A stretch of DNA of 23,740 nt, taken from NCBI GenBank assembly GCA_035635075.1, contig DASQBT010000023.1, forward strand, positions 1-23,740, read 5' to 3'. Source of the DNA: DASQBT01 sp035635075 (GTDB taxonomy: Bacteria > Pseudomonadota > Gammaproteobacteria > Burkholderiales > Thiobacillaceae). A program made the translations under genes and the position numbers. Below the pieces are notes generated by a model. That model was not told the origin of the DNA and did no database searches. It saw only the letters and a program-made list of their open reading frames with translations. Shown here piece by piece: positions 15,009 through 23,006 of the stretch (positions are counted from its first letter, which is position 1; each line of letters starts with the position of its first letter).

Positions 15009-17117
15009 TCATTTGACCCGCATTCCGGCCTGTGCGCCGGAATCGGGGGAAAGCAGAAAGAGGCCCGGGCTCTCCCCGGAGGCGGCAAGCACCATGCCCT
15101 CACTCATGCCAAACTTCATCTTGCGTGGGGCAAGATTGGCCACCATGACCGTCAGACGGCCTTGCAGTGCGGCTGGGTCGTAGGCTGACTTGATGCCGGC
15201 AAATACCTGCTTCATGCCTAATGGGCCGACATTGAGAGTGAGCCGCAACAGTTTGTCGGCGCCTTCCACATGCTCGGCCTTGTCAATTCTGGCAATGCGC
15301 AAGTCGATTCTACTGAAATCGTCAATGCTGATAAATGCGTTCTCTTCGGTCACGGCTTGGTTTTCCTGGTGGGTTTGGGCTTCGGCATGGCGCACTTGCG
15401 AATGTTCCCCTCTCCCGGTGGGAGAGAGGCTAGGGGTGACTGGGAGGAGCGTGTTGTCTAGTGACAGTTTGTTGGCATCCAGCAGCGCGTCGATCTGTTT
15501 CAATTCCACGCGGGTCATGAGATGAGTGTAGGGTTGGATGGCATGGCCGGCAGGCAAGAGCGTTGTGCTTTCGGCCCAGGTCAGCGCCGGGATATTGAGG
15601 AAAGCCTCGACTGCTTCGGCCAGCTTGGGCAAAACGGGTTTCAGATAAAGCGCCAGCAGCCTGAACAGATTCAATGCCACGGTGCAGACCCCATGCAGGC
15701 GTGCGTCCTGGTCCGGTTGCTTGGCGATATCCCAGGGCTTTGCATCATTGACGTACTGGTTGGCAGTGTCAGCCAGCGCCATGATTTCACGCACCGCCTT
15801 GCTGTACTCGCGCCTATCAAAGTGCGCGGCGACTTCGCCGGCCTTGCTCTGCAGGGCCCGAATTGCGGAGTTATTCGGGCAGCCGGCGAGTTTGCCTTGA
15901 AATCGCTTGGCAATGAAGCCAGCGGAACGGCTAGCAATGTTGACAAATTTGCCGACCAGATCGCTGTTCACCCGGGCGGCAAAGTCCTCCAGATTGAGGT
16001 CGATGTCGCTCATGTCGTTGCCCAGCTTGGCAGCGAAGTAATAACGCAGCCATTCCGGATTGAGGCCGGCTTCCAGATAGCTTTGCGCGGTGATAAAGGT
16101 GCCGCGTGACTTGCTCATCTTCTGCCCGTTCACAGTCAGAAAGCCGTGGGCGAAGATCTTGGTGGGGGTGCGATAGCCTGAGGCTTCCAGCATGGCTGGC
16201 CAGAACAGCGCATGGAAGTAGAGGATGTCCTTACCGATGAAGTGGTACAACTCGGTGCGATTGGGCTCGGCATCGCTGTCCGCCTTCCACCACACGTCAA
16301 AATTCAGGCCGTGTGCGCTGCAATATTTTTTGAAGCTGGCCATGTAGCCGACCGGCGCATCCAGCCAGACATAAAAGTACTTGCCCGGCGCGCCCGGAAT
16401 TTCGAAGCCGAAGTAGGGTGCATCGCGCGAGATATCCCAGTCCGCCAGTCCGGCCGCAAACCACTCCAGAATCTTGTTGGCGGCTTCCGGCTGCAAGGTG
16501 CCGGATTGTGTCCAGACGCGAAGGAATTCCTCCTGCTTGCCAAGCCTGAAGAAATAATGGTCCGAGGTTTTGCGCTTTGGCTTGGCGCCGGATACAACCG
16601 AGTACGGATCCTTAAGATCGATAGGCGAGTAGGTCGTGCCGCACACCTCGCAGTTGTCGCCGTATTGATCGCTTGCGCCGCAATTCGGACAGGTGCCCTT
16701 GATGAAGCGATCCGGCAGGAACATCTCCTTCACTGGGTCGTAAAACTGTTCAACGGCGCGCACCTCGATCAATCCGGCGGCCGCCAGCTTCTTGTAGATG
16801 CCGCCGGCCAGCTCGCGGTTTTCCTCCGAATGGGTCGAGTAGTACTGGTCGAAGTCGATGTGAAAGCCGTCAAAGTCGCGCTTGTGATCGTGCCACACGC
16901 GGTCGATGAGTTGCTCCGGCGCAATGCCTTCCTTGTCCGCCCGCAGCATGATGGCCGTACCGTGCGTGTCGTCCGCGCAGACATAGTGCGCTTCGTGGCC
17001 TTGCAACTTCTGGAAGCGCACCCAGATGTCGGTCTGGATGTATTCCACCAGATGGCCCAGGTGAATGTCGCCATTGGCATAGGGCAGGGCAGAAGTGACA
17101 AGCAGTCTTCTAATCAT
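15009..17117 (-). CDS. metG: methionyl-tRNA synthetase
   Basis: Class I aminoacyl-tRNA synthetase charging tRNA-Met. The 702-residue product shows the HIGH-equivalent HLGH (YANGDIHLGHL), the zinc knuckle CPNCG...CEVCG near residues 143-161, KMSKS near residue 333, the helical anticodon domain, and a C-terminal OB-fold tRNA-binding domain (FSRIDLRIARIDKAEHVEG). Between the last two domains, around residues 560-570, the linker reads VTPSLSPTGRGE, which is the translation of a REP-like palindromic element (15410-15439). The frame stays open through it. The ATG is 6 bases after the acnA stop, an unusual close pairing with a TCA gene. Confidence 0.98.
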   Translation of the reverse strand: MIRRLLVTSALPYANGDIHLGHLVEYIQTDIWVRFQKLQGHEAHYVCADDTHGTAIMLRADKEGIAPEQLIDRVWHDHKRDFDGFHIDFDQYYSTHSEENRELAGGIYKKLAAAGLIEVRAVEQFYDPVKEMFLPDRFIKGTCPNCGASDQYGDNCEVCGTTYSPIDLKDPYSVVSGAKPKRKTSDHYFFRLGKQEEFLRVWTQSGTLQPEAANKILEWFAAGLADWDISRDAPYFGFEIPGAPGKYFYVWLDAPVGYMASFKKYCSAHGLNFDVWWKADSDAEPNRTELYHFIGKDILYFHALFWPAMLEASGYRTPTKIFAHGFLTVNGQKMSKSRGTFITAQSYLEAGLNPEWLRYYFAAKLGNDMSDIDLNLEDFAARVNSDLVGKFVNIASRSAGFIAKRFQGKLAGCPNNSAIRALQSKAGEVAAHFDRREYSKAVREIMALADTANQYVNDAKPWDIAKQPDQDARLHGVCTVALNLFRLLALYLKPVLPKLAEAVEAFLNIPALTWAESTTLLPAGHAIQPYTHLMTRVELKQIDALLDANKLSLDNTLLPVTPSLSPTGRGEHSQVRHAEAQTHQENQAVTEENAFISIDDFSRIDLRIARIDKAEHVEGADKLLRLTLNVGPLGMKQVFAGIKSAYDPAALQGRLTVMVANLAPRKMKFGMSEGMVLAASGESPGLFLLSPDSGAQAGMRVK
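15407..15439 (-). repeat. REP-like palindromic element inside metG
   Basis: CTCTCCC (15410-15416) and GGGAGAG (15420-15426) form a perfect inverted repeat with a three-base loop, flanked on the minus strand by TCACCCCTAGC. This is the CCCTCACCC...CTCTCCC...GGGAGAGGG type of dispersed element. It encodes part of the interdomain linker of MetG. A decayed relative lies in acnA at 17832-17882. Confidence 0.7.
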
Positions 17118-17123
17118 GTCAGC

Positions 17124-19958
17124 TCAGTCCAGCAACTGCTCCAGCACAAACGGCAAGATCCCGCCCTTGTTGTAGTACTCGATTTCAATCGGAGTATCGA
17201 TGCGCAATTTGAGCGCGACCCGCTCGCGGCTGCCATTGGTGCGATGAATCACCAGCGTGACATCCTGCTGCGGGACAATGCCGGTCTCGATGCCTTCCAG
17301 GTCGAAGGTCTCCGAACCATCAAGTTTCAGTGAAGCGGCGTCGACGCCGTCCCTGAACTGGCAGGGCAGCACGCCCATTCCCGCGAGGTTGGCGCGGTGG
17401 ATGCGCTCGAGGCTCTTGGCGATCACGGCTTTCACCCCCAGGAGCTTCGTCCCCTTGGCAGCCCAGTCGCGGCTGGAGCCCGTGCCGTATTCCTCGCCGG
17501 CAAAGATCACCAGAGGCGTGCCTTCGTTTCGGTACTGCATTGCGGCTTCGTAAATGGGCATCTGTTCGCCATCCTTGCGCGTAATCCCGCCTTCCGAGCC
17601 CCGTATCATCAGGTTCCTGATGCGCACGTTGGCGAAGGTGCCGCGCATCATGACTTCGTGGTTGCCGCGCCGCGCGCCGTAGCTGTTGAAGTCGGTCTTG
17701 TGTACGCCGCGCTCGGTCAGATACAAGCCGGCGGGCGAGGTGGGCTTGATGCCGCCTGCAGGGCTGATGTGGTCGGTGGTTACGGAGTCGCCAAAAATGG
17801 CGAGGGCGCGGGCCGCCCTGATTGGTTCGATCCCCTCACCCTGAGGCTCTCTCCCAAGCGAGCGACGGGACGAAGGCAGGGGCGCTTTGAAGAACGGTGG
17901 TTCCTGAATATAGGTGGATGCCGTGTCCCATTGATACACGCTGCCGGCGGGTGCTGGAACCGCATCCCACAACGGGTTGTCGGCTCCGACATCGGCATAG
18001 ACCTTCCGGTACGCACCGGCATCGGTGGCGGCTTCCATCACCGCGGCGACTTCCGCATTGCTTGGCCAGAGATCCTTGAGCATCACGAGGCGTCCGTCGG
18101 CGCCGATGCCGATTGGATCAGTTTCAAAATCGATGTCCACCCGGCCAGCCAGGGCAAACGCCACCACAAGTGGCGGCGACATCAGGAAATTGGCTTTGAC
18201 CGCTTGGTGCACGCGCGCTTCAAAGTTGCGGTTGCCGGACAGCACCGACGCGATGACCAAGTCATGATCGGTAATGGCCTGCTCGATTTCGGGCTTGAGC
18301 GGTCCGGAGTTGCCTATGCAGGTGGTACAGCCATAGCCCACCACGGAGAATCCCACCTGTTCCAGTGCCGCCATGAGCCCGGCTTTGTTTAGGTATTCGG
18401 TCACCACGCGCGAACCGGGGCCAAGCGAGGTTTTCACATGCGCGGGCGGTCTCAGGCCCAAGGCAGCAGCCTTCTTCGCCAGCAGGCCGGCAGCCAGCAT
18501 GACGCCAGGGTTGGATGTGTTGGTGCAGGAGGTAATTGCGGCAATGGCGATGTCGCCGTGCCCCAGGGTGCCGGTGCGCGCGCCGAACATGTGTATGGGG
18601 TCGCCGTGCACATGATCGGGGGAGGGGTGGTCATTCAGCATTTCCTCTTCCTGACCAGCAACAGGACTGGATTCTTCCTGACTGCCGCCGCCTGACAAGT
18701 CCACTTCTGCGTGAGATGAAACCGGAAGGGCATAGCGTATGCCCATCTCCGACACTCTGTCGTAACCCCCTTCGGCAAGTGGCTTGTTCATAAGACTTGT
18801 GAAGGCGGTTTTCAGGTTTCTGAGTTCGATGCGATCCTGCGGACGTTTGGGGCCGGCCACGCTGGGCTCGACGCTGGCCAAGTCAAGTTCCAATGTTTGC
18901 GAATAGTCGATCTCGCCAAGTTTGGGGATGCCGAACATATTCTGCGCCTGGTAATACGCGCGCAGGGTGTCGACCTGCGTTTCGCTGCGGCCGGTCGCAG
19001 CGAAATACTGGCAGGTCGCTTCATCCACCGGAAAGAATCCCATGGTGGCCCCGTATTCAGGCGCCATGTTGGCAATGGTGGCGCGATCGGTGACAGACAT
19101 GGCAGCCGCGCCTGCGCCGAAGAATTCAACGAACTTGCCGACAACCTTGGCCTTGCGCAACAGCTCGGTAATGGTCAGCACCATGTCGGTGGCGGTCACC
19201 CCTGGTTTGACGTGGCCGGTGAGGTTGACGCCAACCACATCGGGGGTCAGGAGATACACAGGCTGGCCGAGCATGGCGGCTTCCGCTTCAATGCCGCCCA
19301 CGCCCCAGGCCACGATGCCGAGTCCGTTGATCATGGTAGTGTGGGAATCGGTGCCCACCAACGTATCCGGATAGAGTACGCCGTCTTTTTCCATCACGCC
19401 GCGCGCGAGGTATTCCATATTGACTTGATGGACAATGCCCACGCCGGGCGGGACGACCTTGAAGGTGTCAAACGCCTGCATGCCCCACTTGAGGAACTGG
19501 TAGCGCTCTCGGTTGCGCTCGAATTCGATCCTCATGTTGAGATCGAGCGCGTCCTTGCTGCCGTAGGCGTCGACCTGGATGGAATGATCGACCACCATGT
19601 CCACCGGCACCAGGGGTTCGATCCTCTTCGGATCCTTGCCGGCACGCGCGGCGGCGGAGCGCATGGCGGCCAGGTCGGCCAACAGAGGCACGCCGGTGAA
19701 GTCCTGCAATATCACGCGCGCGACGGTGAAGGGGATTTCTTCGCTGCGTTGGGCGTTGGGCTTCCAGTTTGCCAGCTGTTTGACGTGATCTTGCGTGACC
19801 TTCACGCCGTCGCAATTTCTCAAGACCGATTCCAGCACGATGCGGATGGAGACGGGCAGACGGAAAATATTGCCTATTCCGGCTGCTTCAAGTGCGGGTA
19901 GGGAATGGAATTTCCCGGCCGCAAATGTTTTCAAGCTATCAAGACAATCGGCAGGCAT
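17124..19958 (-). CDS. acnA: aconitate hydratase (AcnA type)
   Basis: TCA enzyme interconverting citrate and isocitrate through a 4Fe-4S cluster. The cluster ligands are C478 (TSCTNTSNP), C544 and C547 (GCTTCIGNSG), with the same 66- and 3-residue spacing as E. coli AcnA. TDSHTTMINGLG, GDSVTTDHISPAG and GSSRDWAAKG are also present. At 944 residues it is about 50 longer than usual. One extra piece is a polar, acidic and His-rich stretch near residues 413-455, before the first ligand. The other is the linker around residues 693-709 (SLGREPQGEG), which is a translated REP-like element. It heads a minus-strand run with metG, divergent from the malic enzyme gene. Confidence 0.97.
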   Translation of the reverse strand: MPADCLDSLKTFAAGKFHSLPALEAAGIGNIFRLPVSIRIVLESVLRNCDGVKVTQDHVKQLANWKPNAQRSEEIPFTVARVILQDFTGVPLLADLAAMRSAAARAGKDPKRIEPLVPVDMVVDHSIQVDAYGSKDALDLNMRIEFERNRERYQFLKWGMQAFDTFKVVPPGVGIVHQVNMEYLARGVMEKDGVLYPDTLVGTDSHTTMINGLGIVAWGVGGIEAEAAMLGQPVYLLTPDVVGVNLTGHVKPGVTATDMVLTITELLRKAKVVGKFVEFFGAGAAAMSVTDRATIANMAPEYGATMGFFPVDEATCQYFAATGRSETQVDTLRAYYQAQNMFGIPKLGEIDYSQTLELDLASVEPSVAGPKRPQDRIELRNLKTAFTSLMNKPLAEGGYDRVSEMGIRYALPVSSHAEVDLSGGGSQEESSPVAGQEEEMLNDHPSPDHVHGDPIHMFGARTGTLGHGDIAIAAITSCTNTSNPGVMLAAGLLAKKAAALGLRPPAHVKTSLGPGSRVVTEYLNKAGLMAALEQVGFSVVGYGCTTCIGNSGPLKPEIEQAITDHDLVIASVLSGNRNFEARVHQAVKANFLMSPPLVVAFALAGRVDIDFETDPIGIGADGRLVMLKDLWPSNAEVAAVMEAATDAGAYRKVYADVGADNPLWDAVPAPAGSVYQWDTASTYIQEPPFFKAPLPSSRRSLGREPQGEGIEPIRAARALAIFGDSVTTDHISPAGGIKPTSPAGLYLTERGVHKTDFNSYGARRGNHEVMMRGTFANVRIRNLMIRGSEGGITRKDGEQMPIYEAAMQYRNEGTPLVIFAGEEYGTGSSRDWAAKGTKLLGVKAVIAKSLERIHRANLAGMGVLPCQFRDGVDAASLKLDGSETFDLEGIETGIVPQQDVTLVIHRTNGSRERVALKLRIDTPIEIEYYNKGGILPFVLEQLLD
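17832..17882 (+). repeat. decayed REP-like element inside acnA
   Basis: The + strand reads CCCTCACCCTGAGGCTCTCTCCC in essence, then TCCC/GGGA arms 11 bases apart and a terminal CAGGGG. Over the 20-base TCACCC...CTCTCTCCC arm it agrees with the metG element at 17 positions. It lies antisense to acnA, opposite to the orientation in metG, and encodes the linker before the swivel domain. Confidence 0.6.
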
Positions 19959-20107
19959 GGCAGGAGTCGGAAATATACGGCAGAAACGGTATTCTATCGT
20001 TTTTGACTCTCCAACTGGATCGCTTCGTCAGCTTCCATTCCTCACAGGGAAGTTATCGCGAGACTCGATGAGTCGCGGCAATCCAGACACTAGGTATCCG
20101 ATTGCGT
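19959..20107. other. divergent intergenic region acnA / malic enzyme
   Basis: This 149-base gap must carry both divergent promoters. I found no pair of hexamers good enough to name on either strand, no terminator and no clear operator. Neither start codon has a strong Shine-Dalgarno sequence. Confidence 0.4.
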
Positions 20108-21313
20108 ATGAGCAAAGCCGACCTCAAGAAGAAAGCCCTCGACTACCACCGCCTACCCAAACCCGGCAAGCTGTCGGTGGAGTCGATGAAGCCCTGCGCC
20201 ACACAGGCCGAGCTTTCGTTGGCCTATTCGCCCGGCGTGGCCGAGCCGGTGAGGGAAATCGCCAAGAATCCGAAGACCGCTTACGCATATACCAACAAGG
20301 GCAATCTGGTGGCGGTGATTACCGATGGCACGGCGATTCTTGGCTTGGGCAACCTGGGGCCGTTGGCAGCCAAGCCGGTGATGGAAGGCAAAGGTGTATT
20401 GTTCAAGCGCTTTGCCGGCATCGACGTTTACGACATCGAAGTGAATGCCAGGTCGCCAAGGGAATTCATCAAGGTGGTGGAGGCCATTGCGCCGACATTT
20501 GGCGGCATCAACCTGGAGGACATCGCGGCGCCGCACTGTTTTGAAATCGAGGCGGCGCTGAAGAGGAGACTCGACATCCCGGTGTTCCACGACGACCAGC
20601 ATGGCACGGCGGTGATCATCTGCGCCGGCCTGCTCAATGCGCTGGAATTGCAGGGCAAGAGTCTGGCAAGCGCGCGCATCGTGTGCCTGGGCGCAGGCGC
20701 AGCCGGGCTCGCCTCGATGAGACTGCTGCTGGCGATGGGAGCACAAAAGCCGAATATCTTGCTGGTGGATTCAAGAGGAGTGGTGCACAAGGGCCGCACC
20801 GATCTGAACAAGTACAAGCAAGCCTGGGCCCGCGCTACCAAGCTACGCACGCTGGAAGAAGCGATGAAAGGGGCGGATGTGTTCGTGGGCGTATCGGGAC
20901 CCAACCTGGTGACACCCGCCATGCTCAAGTCGATGGCCGACCGACCGGTGGTATTCGCGCTGGCCAACCCCGACCCGGAAATCAGTCCGGACAAGGCATA
21001 CAAGGCGCGCAAGGACTTGATCATGGCCACCGGCCGCTCGGACTATTCCAACCAGGTCAACAATGTTCTGGGCTTCCCCTTCATTTTTCGCGGCACTCTG
21101 GATGCGCGCGCCAAGGCCATCACCCAGGACATGCTGATCGCGGCCATCCATGCGCTGGCCGGATTGGCCAAGGAGCCGGTGCCAAAATCGGTATTGAAAG
21201 CTTATGGGCTGAAGAGCCTGGCGTTCGGCAAGGACTACATCCTGCCCAAACCGTTTGATCCGCGCCTCATCGAACGCATCCCGCCGGCAGTCGCCAAGGC
21301 TGCGAGGAAATAA
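20108..21313 (+). CDS. malic enzyme, single-domain form
   Basis: Oxidatively decarboxylates malate to pyruvate. The 401 residues contain the malic N-domain (AYSPGVAEPV with the likely catalytic Y40, TDGTAILGLGNLG), the metal-binding FHDDQHGTAV, and a Rossmann domain with GAGAAGLA. The sequence resembles the MaeB branch, but proteobacterial MaeB usually carries an extra C-terminal phosphotransacetylase-like domain of about 320 residues. Here the protein ends normally at PPAVAKAARK right after the catalytic part, and a terminator hairpin overlaps the stop, so this is a genuine short form. The cofactor (NAD or NADP) cannot be decided by eye. ATG at 20108 is preferred to an in-frame TTG at 20102. 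Confidence 0.95.
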   Translation: MSKADLKKKALDYHRLPKPGKLSVESMKPCATQAELSLAYSPGVAEPVREIAKNPKTAYAYTNKGNLVAVITDGTAILGLGNLGPLAAKPVMEGKGVLFKRFAGIDVYDIEVNARSPREFIKVVEAIAPTFGGINLEDIAAPHCFEIEAALKRRLDIPVFHDDQHGTAVIICAGLLNALELQGKSLASARIVCLGAGAAGLASMRLLLAMGAQKPNILLVDSRGVVHKGRTDLNKYKQAWARATKLRTLEEAMKGADVFVGVSGPNLVTPAMLKSMADRPVVFALANPDPEISPDKAYKARKDLIMATGRSDYSNQVNNVLGFPFIFRGTLDARAKAITQDMLIAAIHALAGLAKEPVPKSVLKAYGLKSLAFGKDYILPKPFDPRLIERIPPAVAKAARK

Positions 21314-21338
21314 AAAAGGCCGGTCGAGGACCGGCCTT
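21312..21338 (-). terminator. terminator between malic enzyme and cytochrome c genes
   Basis: Perfect 10-bp stem AAGGCCGGTC/GACCGGCCTT (21316-21325 and 21329-21338) with a three-base loop. On the minus strand it is followed by six T (complement of 21312-21317), 18 bases after the cytochrome c stop. On the + strand only TTCT follows, so it probably also serves the malic enzyme gene, more weakly. It overlaps the malic enzyme stop codon. Confidence 0.9.
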
Positions 21339-21356
21339 CTGGCGTGCAACTGCGGA

Positions 21357-21662
21357 TTACTTCTGCGACAGAATCCAGGCGATGATCTTCTTCAAGTCTG
21401 CATCCTTAACCTGTGGGTTAGGAGGCATCGCGACGGGGCCCCACACTCCGCTTCCGCCTTTTTTCACCTTTGTGAACAGCTTGGCAGCAGCGCCTTTGTC
21501 CTTGGCGTATTTCTTCGCCACATCCTTGTAGGCGGGTCCGACAACCTTCTTGTCCACCGAATGGCACGCCAGGCAGCCATTCTTCTGCGCCAGTTCCTGG
21601 TTGGCAAAGGCGGGAACGGCAACCATCAATGCAGTTGCGGCTACAAGGGACAGCAATTTCAT
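21357..21662 (-). CDS. periplasmic class I cytochrome c (c-551/c8 type)
   Basis: The 101-residue precursor has a Sec signal (MKLLSLVAATALMVAVPAFA, cleavage after residue 20). The mature part is a monohaem cytochrome: CLACH at residues 30-34 binds haem, and M79 in WGPVAMPPNP is the distal ligand. The mature domain is lysine-rich, as in electron shuttles that dock on oxidases or nitrite reductases. The ATG at 21662 has an AAGGAG site at good distance; a longer frame from 21758 is rejected. It is a paralogue of the next minus-strand gene upstream and probably passes electrons between periplasmic or membrane partners, not identifiable here. Confidence 0.95.
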   Translation of the reverse strand: MKLLSLVAATALMVAVPAFANQELAQKNGCLACHSVDKKVVGPAYKDVAKKYAKDKGAAAKLFTKVKKGGSGVWGPVAMPPNPQVKDADLKKIIAWILSQK

Positions 21663-21884
21663 GAAGCACTCCTTAATGTGTGGGTACGGTTGGCAAAAGA
21701 GCAATTCGACCTGATGATGCAGGCGACGTACGCTAGCATCTGAATCGGTTCCCCACAACTCAATTTTTTGCTGTGCCCATCAGGGCTATTTATCTTTATC
21801 CTATGCGCCGACGTTTCCTCTCGCACGGGCCTTGCCCAAGCTTGTCATCGCCCGTCCAGCCGAGGATCAGGGCGCACGGCGTTC
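21663..21884. other. spacer between the two cytochrome c genes
   Basis: The 222 bases hold no convincing gene. A weak hairpin GCCC-ATCA-GGGC (near 21777-21788) is followed by an AT-rich stretch on the + strand but no true T-run. The gap suggests that the two cytochrome genes may have separate promoters. Confidence 0.4.
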
Positions 21885-22205
21885 TTATTTCTGCTGCAGC
21901 ATCCAGGCCAGAATGGCAGTCAATTCTTCATCGCTGATTTCGGGGTTGGGGGGCATCGGAACCTGTCCCCACACGCCGTGCCGAGGACCGCCCCCGCCAT
22001 TCCTCACTTTCTCGAACAGCTTCGCCAACGCGTCCTGCTGTCCCGCATATTTTTGTCCAATCTGCATGATGCCTGGGCCTACGGATTTTCTATCCATGAG
22101 ATGGCACTCCATACAGCCATCTTTTTCGGCCAGCTCCTGGGAGGCATGAAGCACGGAAGGAGTCAGCGCCAAACCAAGGACACAAAGGAGAAATGGGTGC
22201 CTCAT
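21885..22205 (-). CDS. second periplasmic class I cytochrome c
   Basis: The 106-residue precursor has a signal peptide (MRHPFLLCVLGLALTPSVLHA, likely cut after residue 21), haem motif CMECH at 31-35 and distal M84 in VPMPPNPE. It aligns along its whole length with the neighbouring cytochrome (QELA-K-GC--CH, VGP, AKLF-KV--G-G, GVWG, MPPNP, IAWIL-QK-like ending) but is acidic rather than lysine-rich, so the partners or potential may differ. An extra short insert GGPRH precedes GVWG. The ATG at 22205 has GGAG six bases upstream and is chosen over a GTG at 22223. The gene is divergent from sdhC. Confidence 0.93.
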   Translation of the reverse strand: MRHPFLLCVLGLALTPSVLHASQELAEKDGCMECHLMDRKSVGPGIMQIGQKYAGQQDALAKLFEKVRNGGGGPRHGVWGQVPMPPNPEISDEELTAILAWMLQQK

Positions 22206-22275
22206 TTTTTGCTCCATGTTCACAGTGGCTACTAAGGTCTACACTCGCGATTCAATAAATAATAGCATATTAATA

Positions 22276-22650
22276 GTGATTAAGAGACCGGTATATCTTA
22301 ATTTATTTCGCCTGCATTTGCCGCTCCTGGGCTGGGTCTCAATACTCCACCGGGTGACCGGCGTCTTGCTCTTCTTTGTCTTGCCAGCCGGCTTACATGT
22401 GCTGCAACTTTCCCTGAGCAGTCCGACCGGCTTCATTAAGGCTGCCGCCATTTTGAACAATCCTCCGGGGCGATTGATAAGCGTGATGGTAATCGGATCG
22501 CTCGCGTACCACGCCTTCGCCGGCTTGCGTCATTTGGCCATGGATGTGCACTGGGGCGTCGAGAAGAGCAGGGCCCGTATCTCGGCACGCTGGGTGATGA
22601 TCGTCAGCGGACTTGTGACCGTGCTGGCTGCCTGGAGCCTATTCGGGTGA
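22276..22650 (+). CDS. sdhC: succinate dehydrogenase, cytochrome b556 subunit
   Basis: Membrane anchor of complex II. The product has three helices, the quinone-site motif SILHRVTG (S22, R26) and the haem ligand H79 in AYHAFAGLRHL. The GTG at 22276 gives the family N-terminus (IKRPVYLNL) and the usual 124 residues. An in-frame ATG at 22216 would add 20 atypical residues and run into the divergent cytochrome gene, so it is rejected. No Shine-Dalgarno sequence is visible; the 70 bases upstream are AT-rich and must hold the promoter. The gene overlaps sdhD by four bases. Confidence 0.95.
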   Translation: MIKRPVYLNLFRLHLPLLGWVSILHRVTGVLLFFVLPAGLHVLQLSLSSPTGFIKAAAILNNPPGRLISVMVIGSLAYHAFAGLRHLAMDVHWGVEKSRARISARWVMIVSGLVTVLAAWSLFG

Positions 22651-22997
22651 AAAGGCCTGTCACGGGCAGCCACAGCGGGACTGGATGGTGGCTTGCGCAG
22701 CGTGTCTCGGCTGTCGTCATCTTGCTTGCAGGAGGCGTGCTGCTGGCAGCATATTGGGTTGCCGCGCCCTTTGATTTCTTCACTTGGCACTCCGCCTTTC
22801 AGGCCACATGGATGAAATTGCTGGTATGGCTGCTGGTGGCGAGCTTGTGTATTCATGCATGGGTCGGACTGCGGGACGTGTTGATGGATTATGTTAAGCC
22901 CTTGGTGCTGCGCCTCGCGCTTAATGTCCTTGTCACCTTGGTGCTGGTCATGTCCGTCGTGTGGGTTAGCATGATTTTGTGGAGCCTGCATGGATAA
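22647..22997 (+). CDS. sdhD: succinate dehydrogenase, membrane anchor subunit
   Basis: The 116-residue protein has three predicted membrane helices and the conserved LCIHAWVGLRDVLMDYVK segment, in which H70 is in the haem-proximal position and D81-Y82 form the quinone-binding pair. With SdhC it anchors the FAD and Fe-S subunits and binds haem b and ubiquinone. GTG start with a four-base GTGA overlap with sdhC. An unusual 228-base gap then separates it from sdhA. Confidence 0.96.
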   Translation: MKRPVTGSHSGTGWWLAQRVSAVVILLAGGVLLAAYWVAAPFDFFTWHSAFQATWMKLLVWLLVASLCIHAWVGLRDVLMDYVKPLVLRLALNVLVTLVLVMSVVWVSMILWSLHG

Positions 22998-23006
22998 GTT
23001 CGGCCG

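Noticed and set aside
15522..17333. Long + strand open frames opposite metG and acnA
   Set aside because: They are antisense shadows of high-GC genes with clear conserved motifs on the minus strand; their translations match no family I know.
22216..22275. Upstream ATG start for sdhC
   Set aside because: It would add 20 residues not seen in SdhC proteins and overlap the divergent cytochrome gene's GTG alternative start. The GTG at 22276 gives the standard N-terminus and length.
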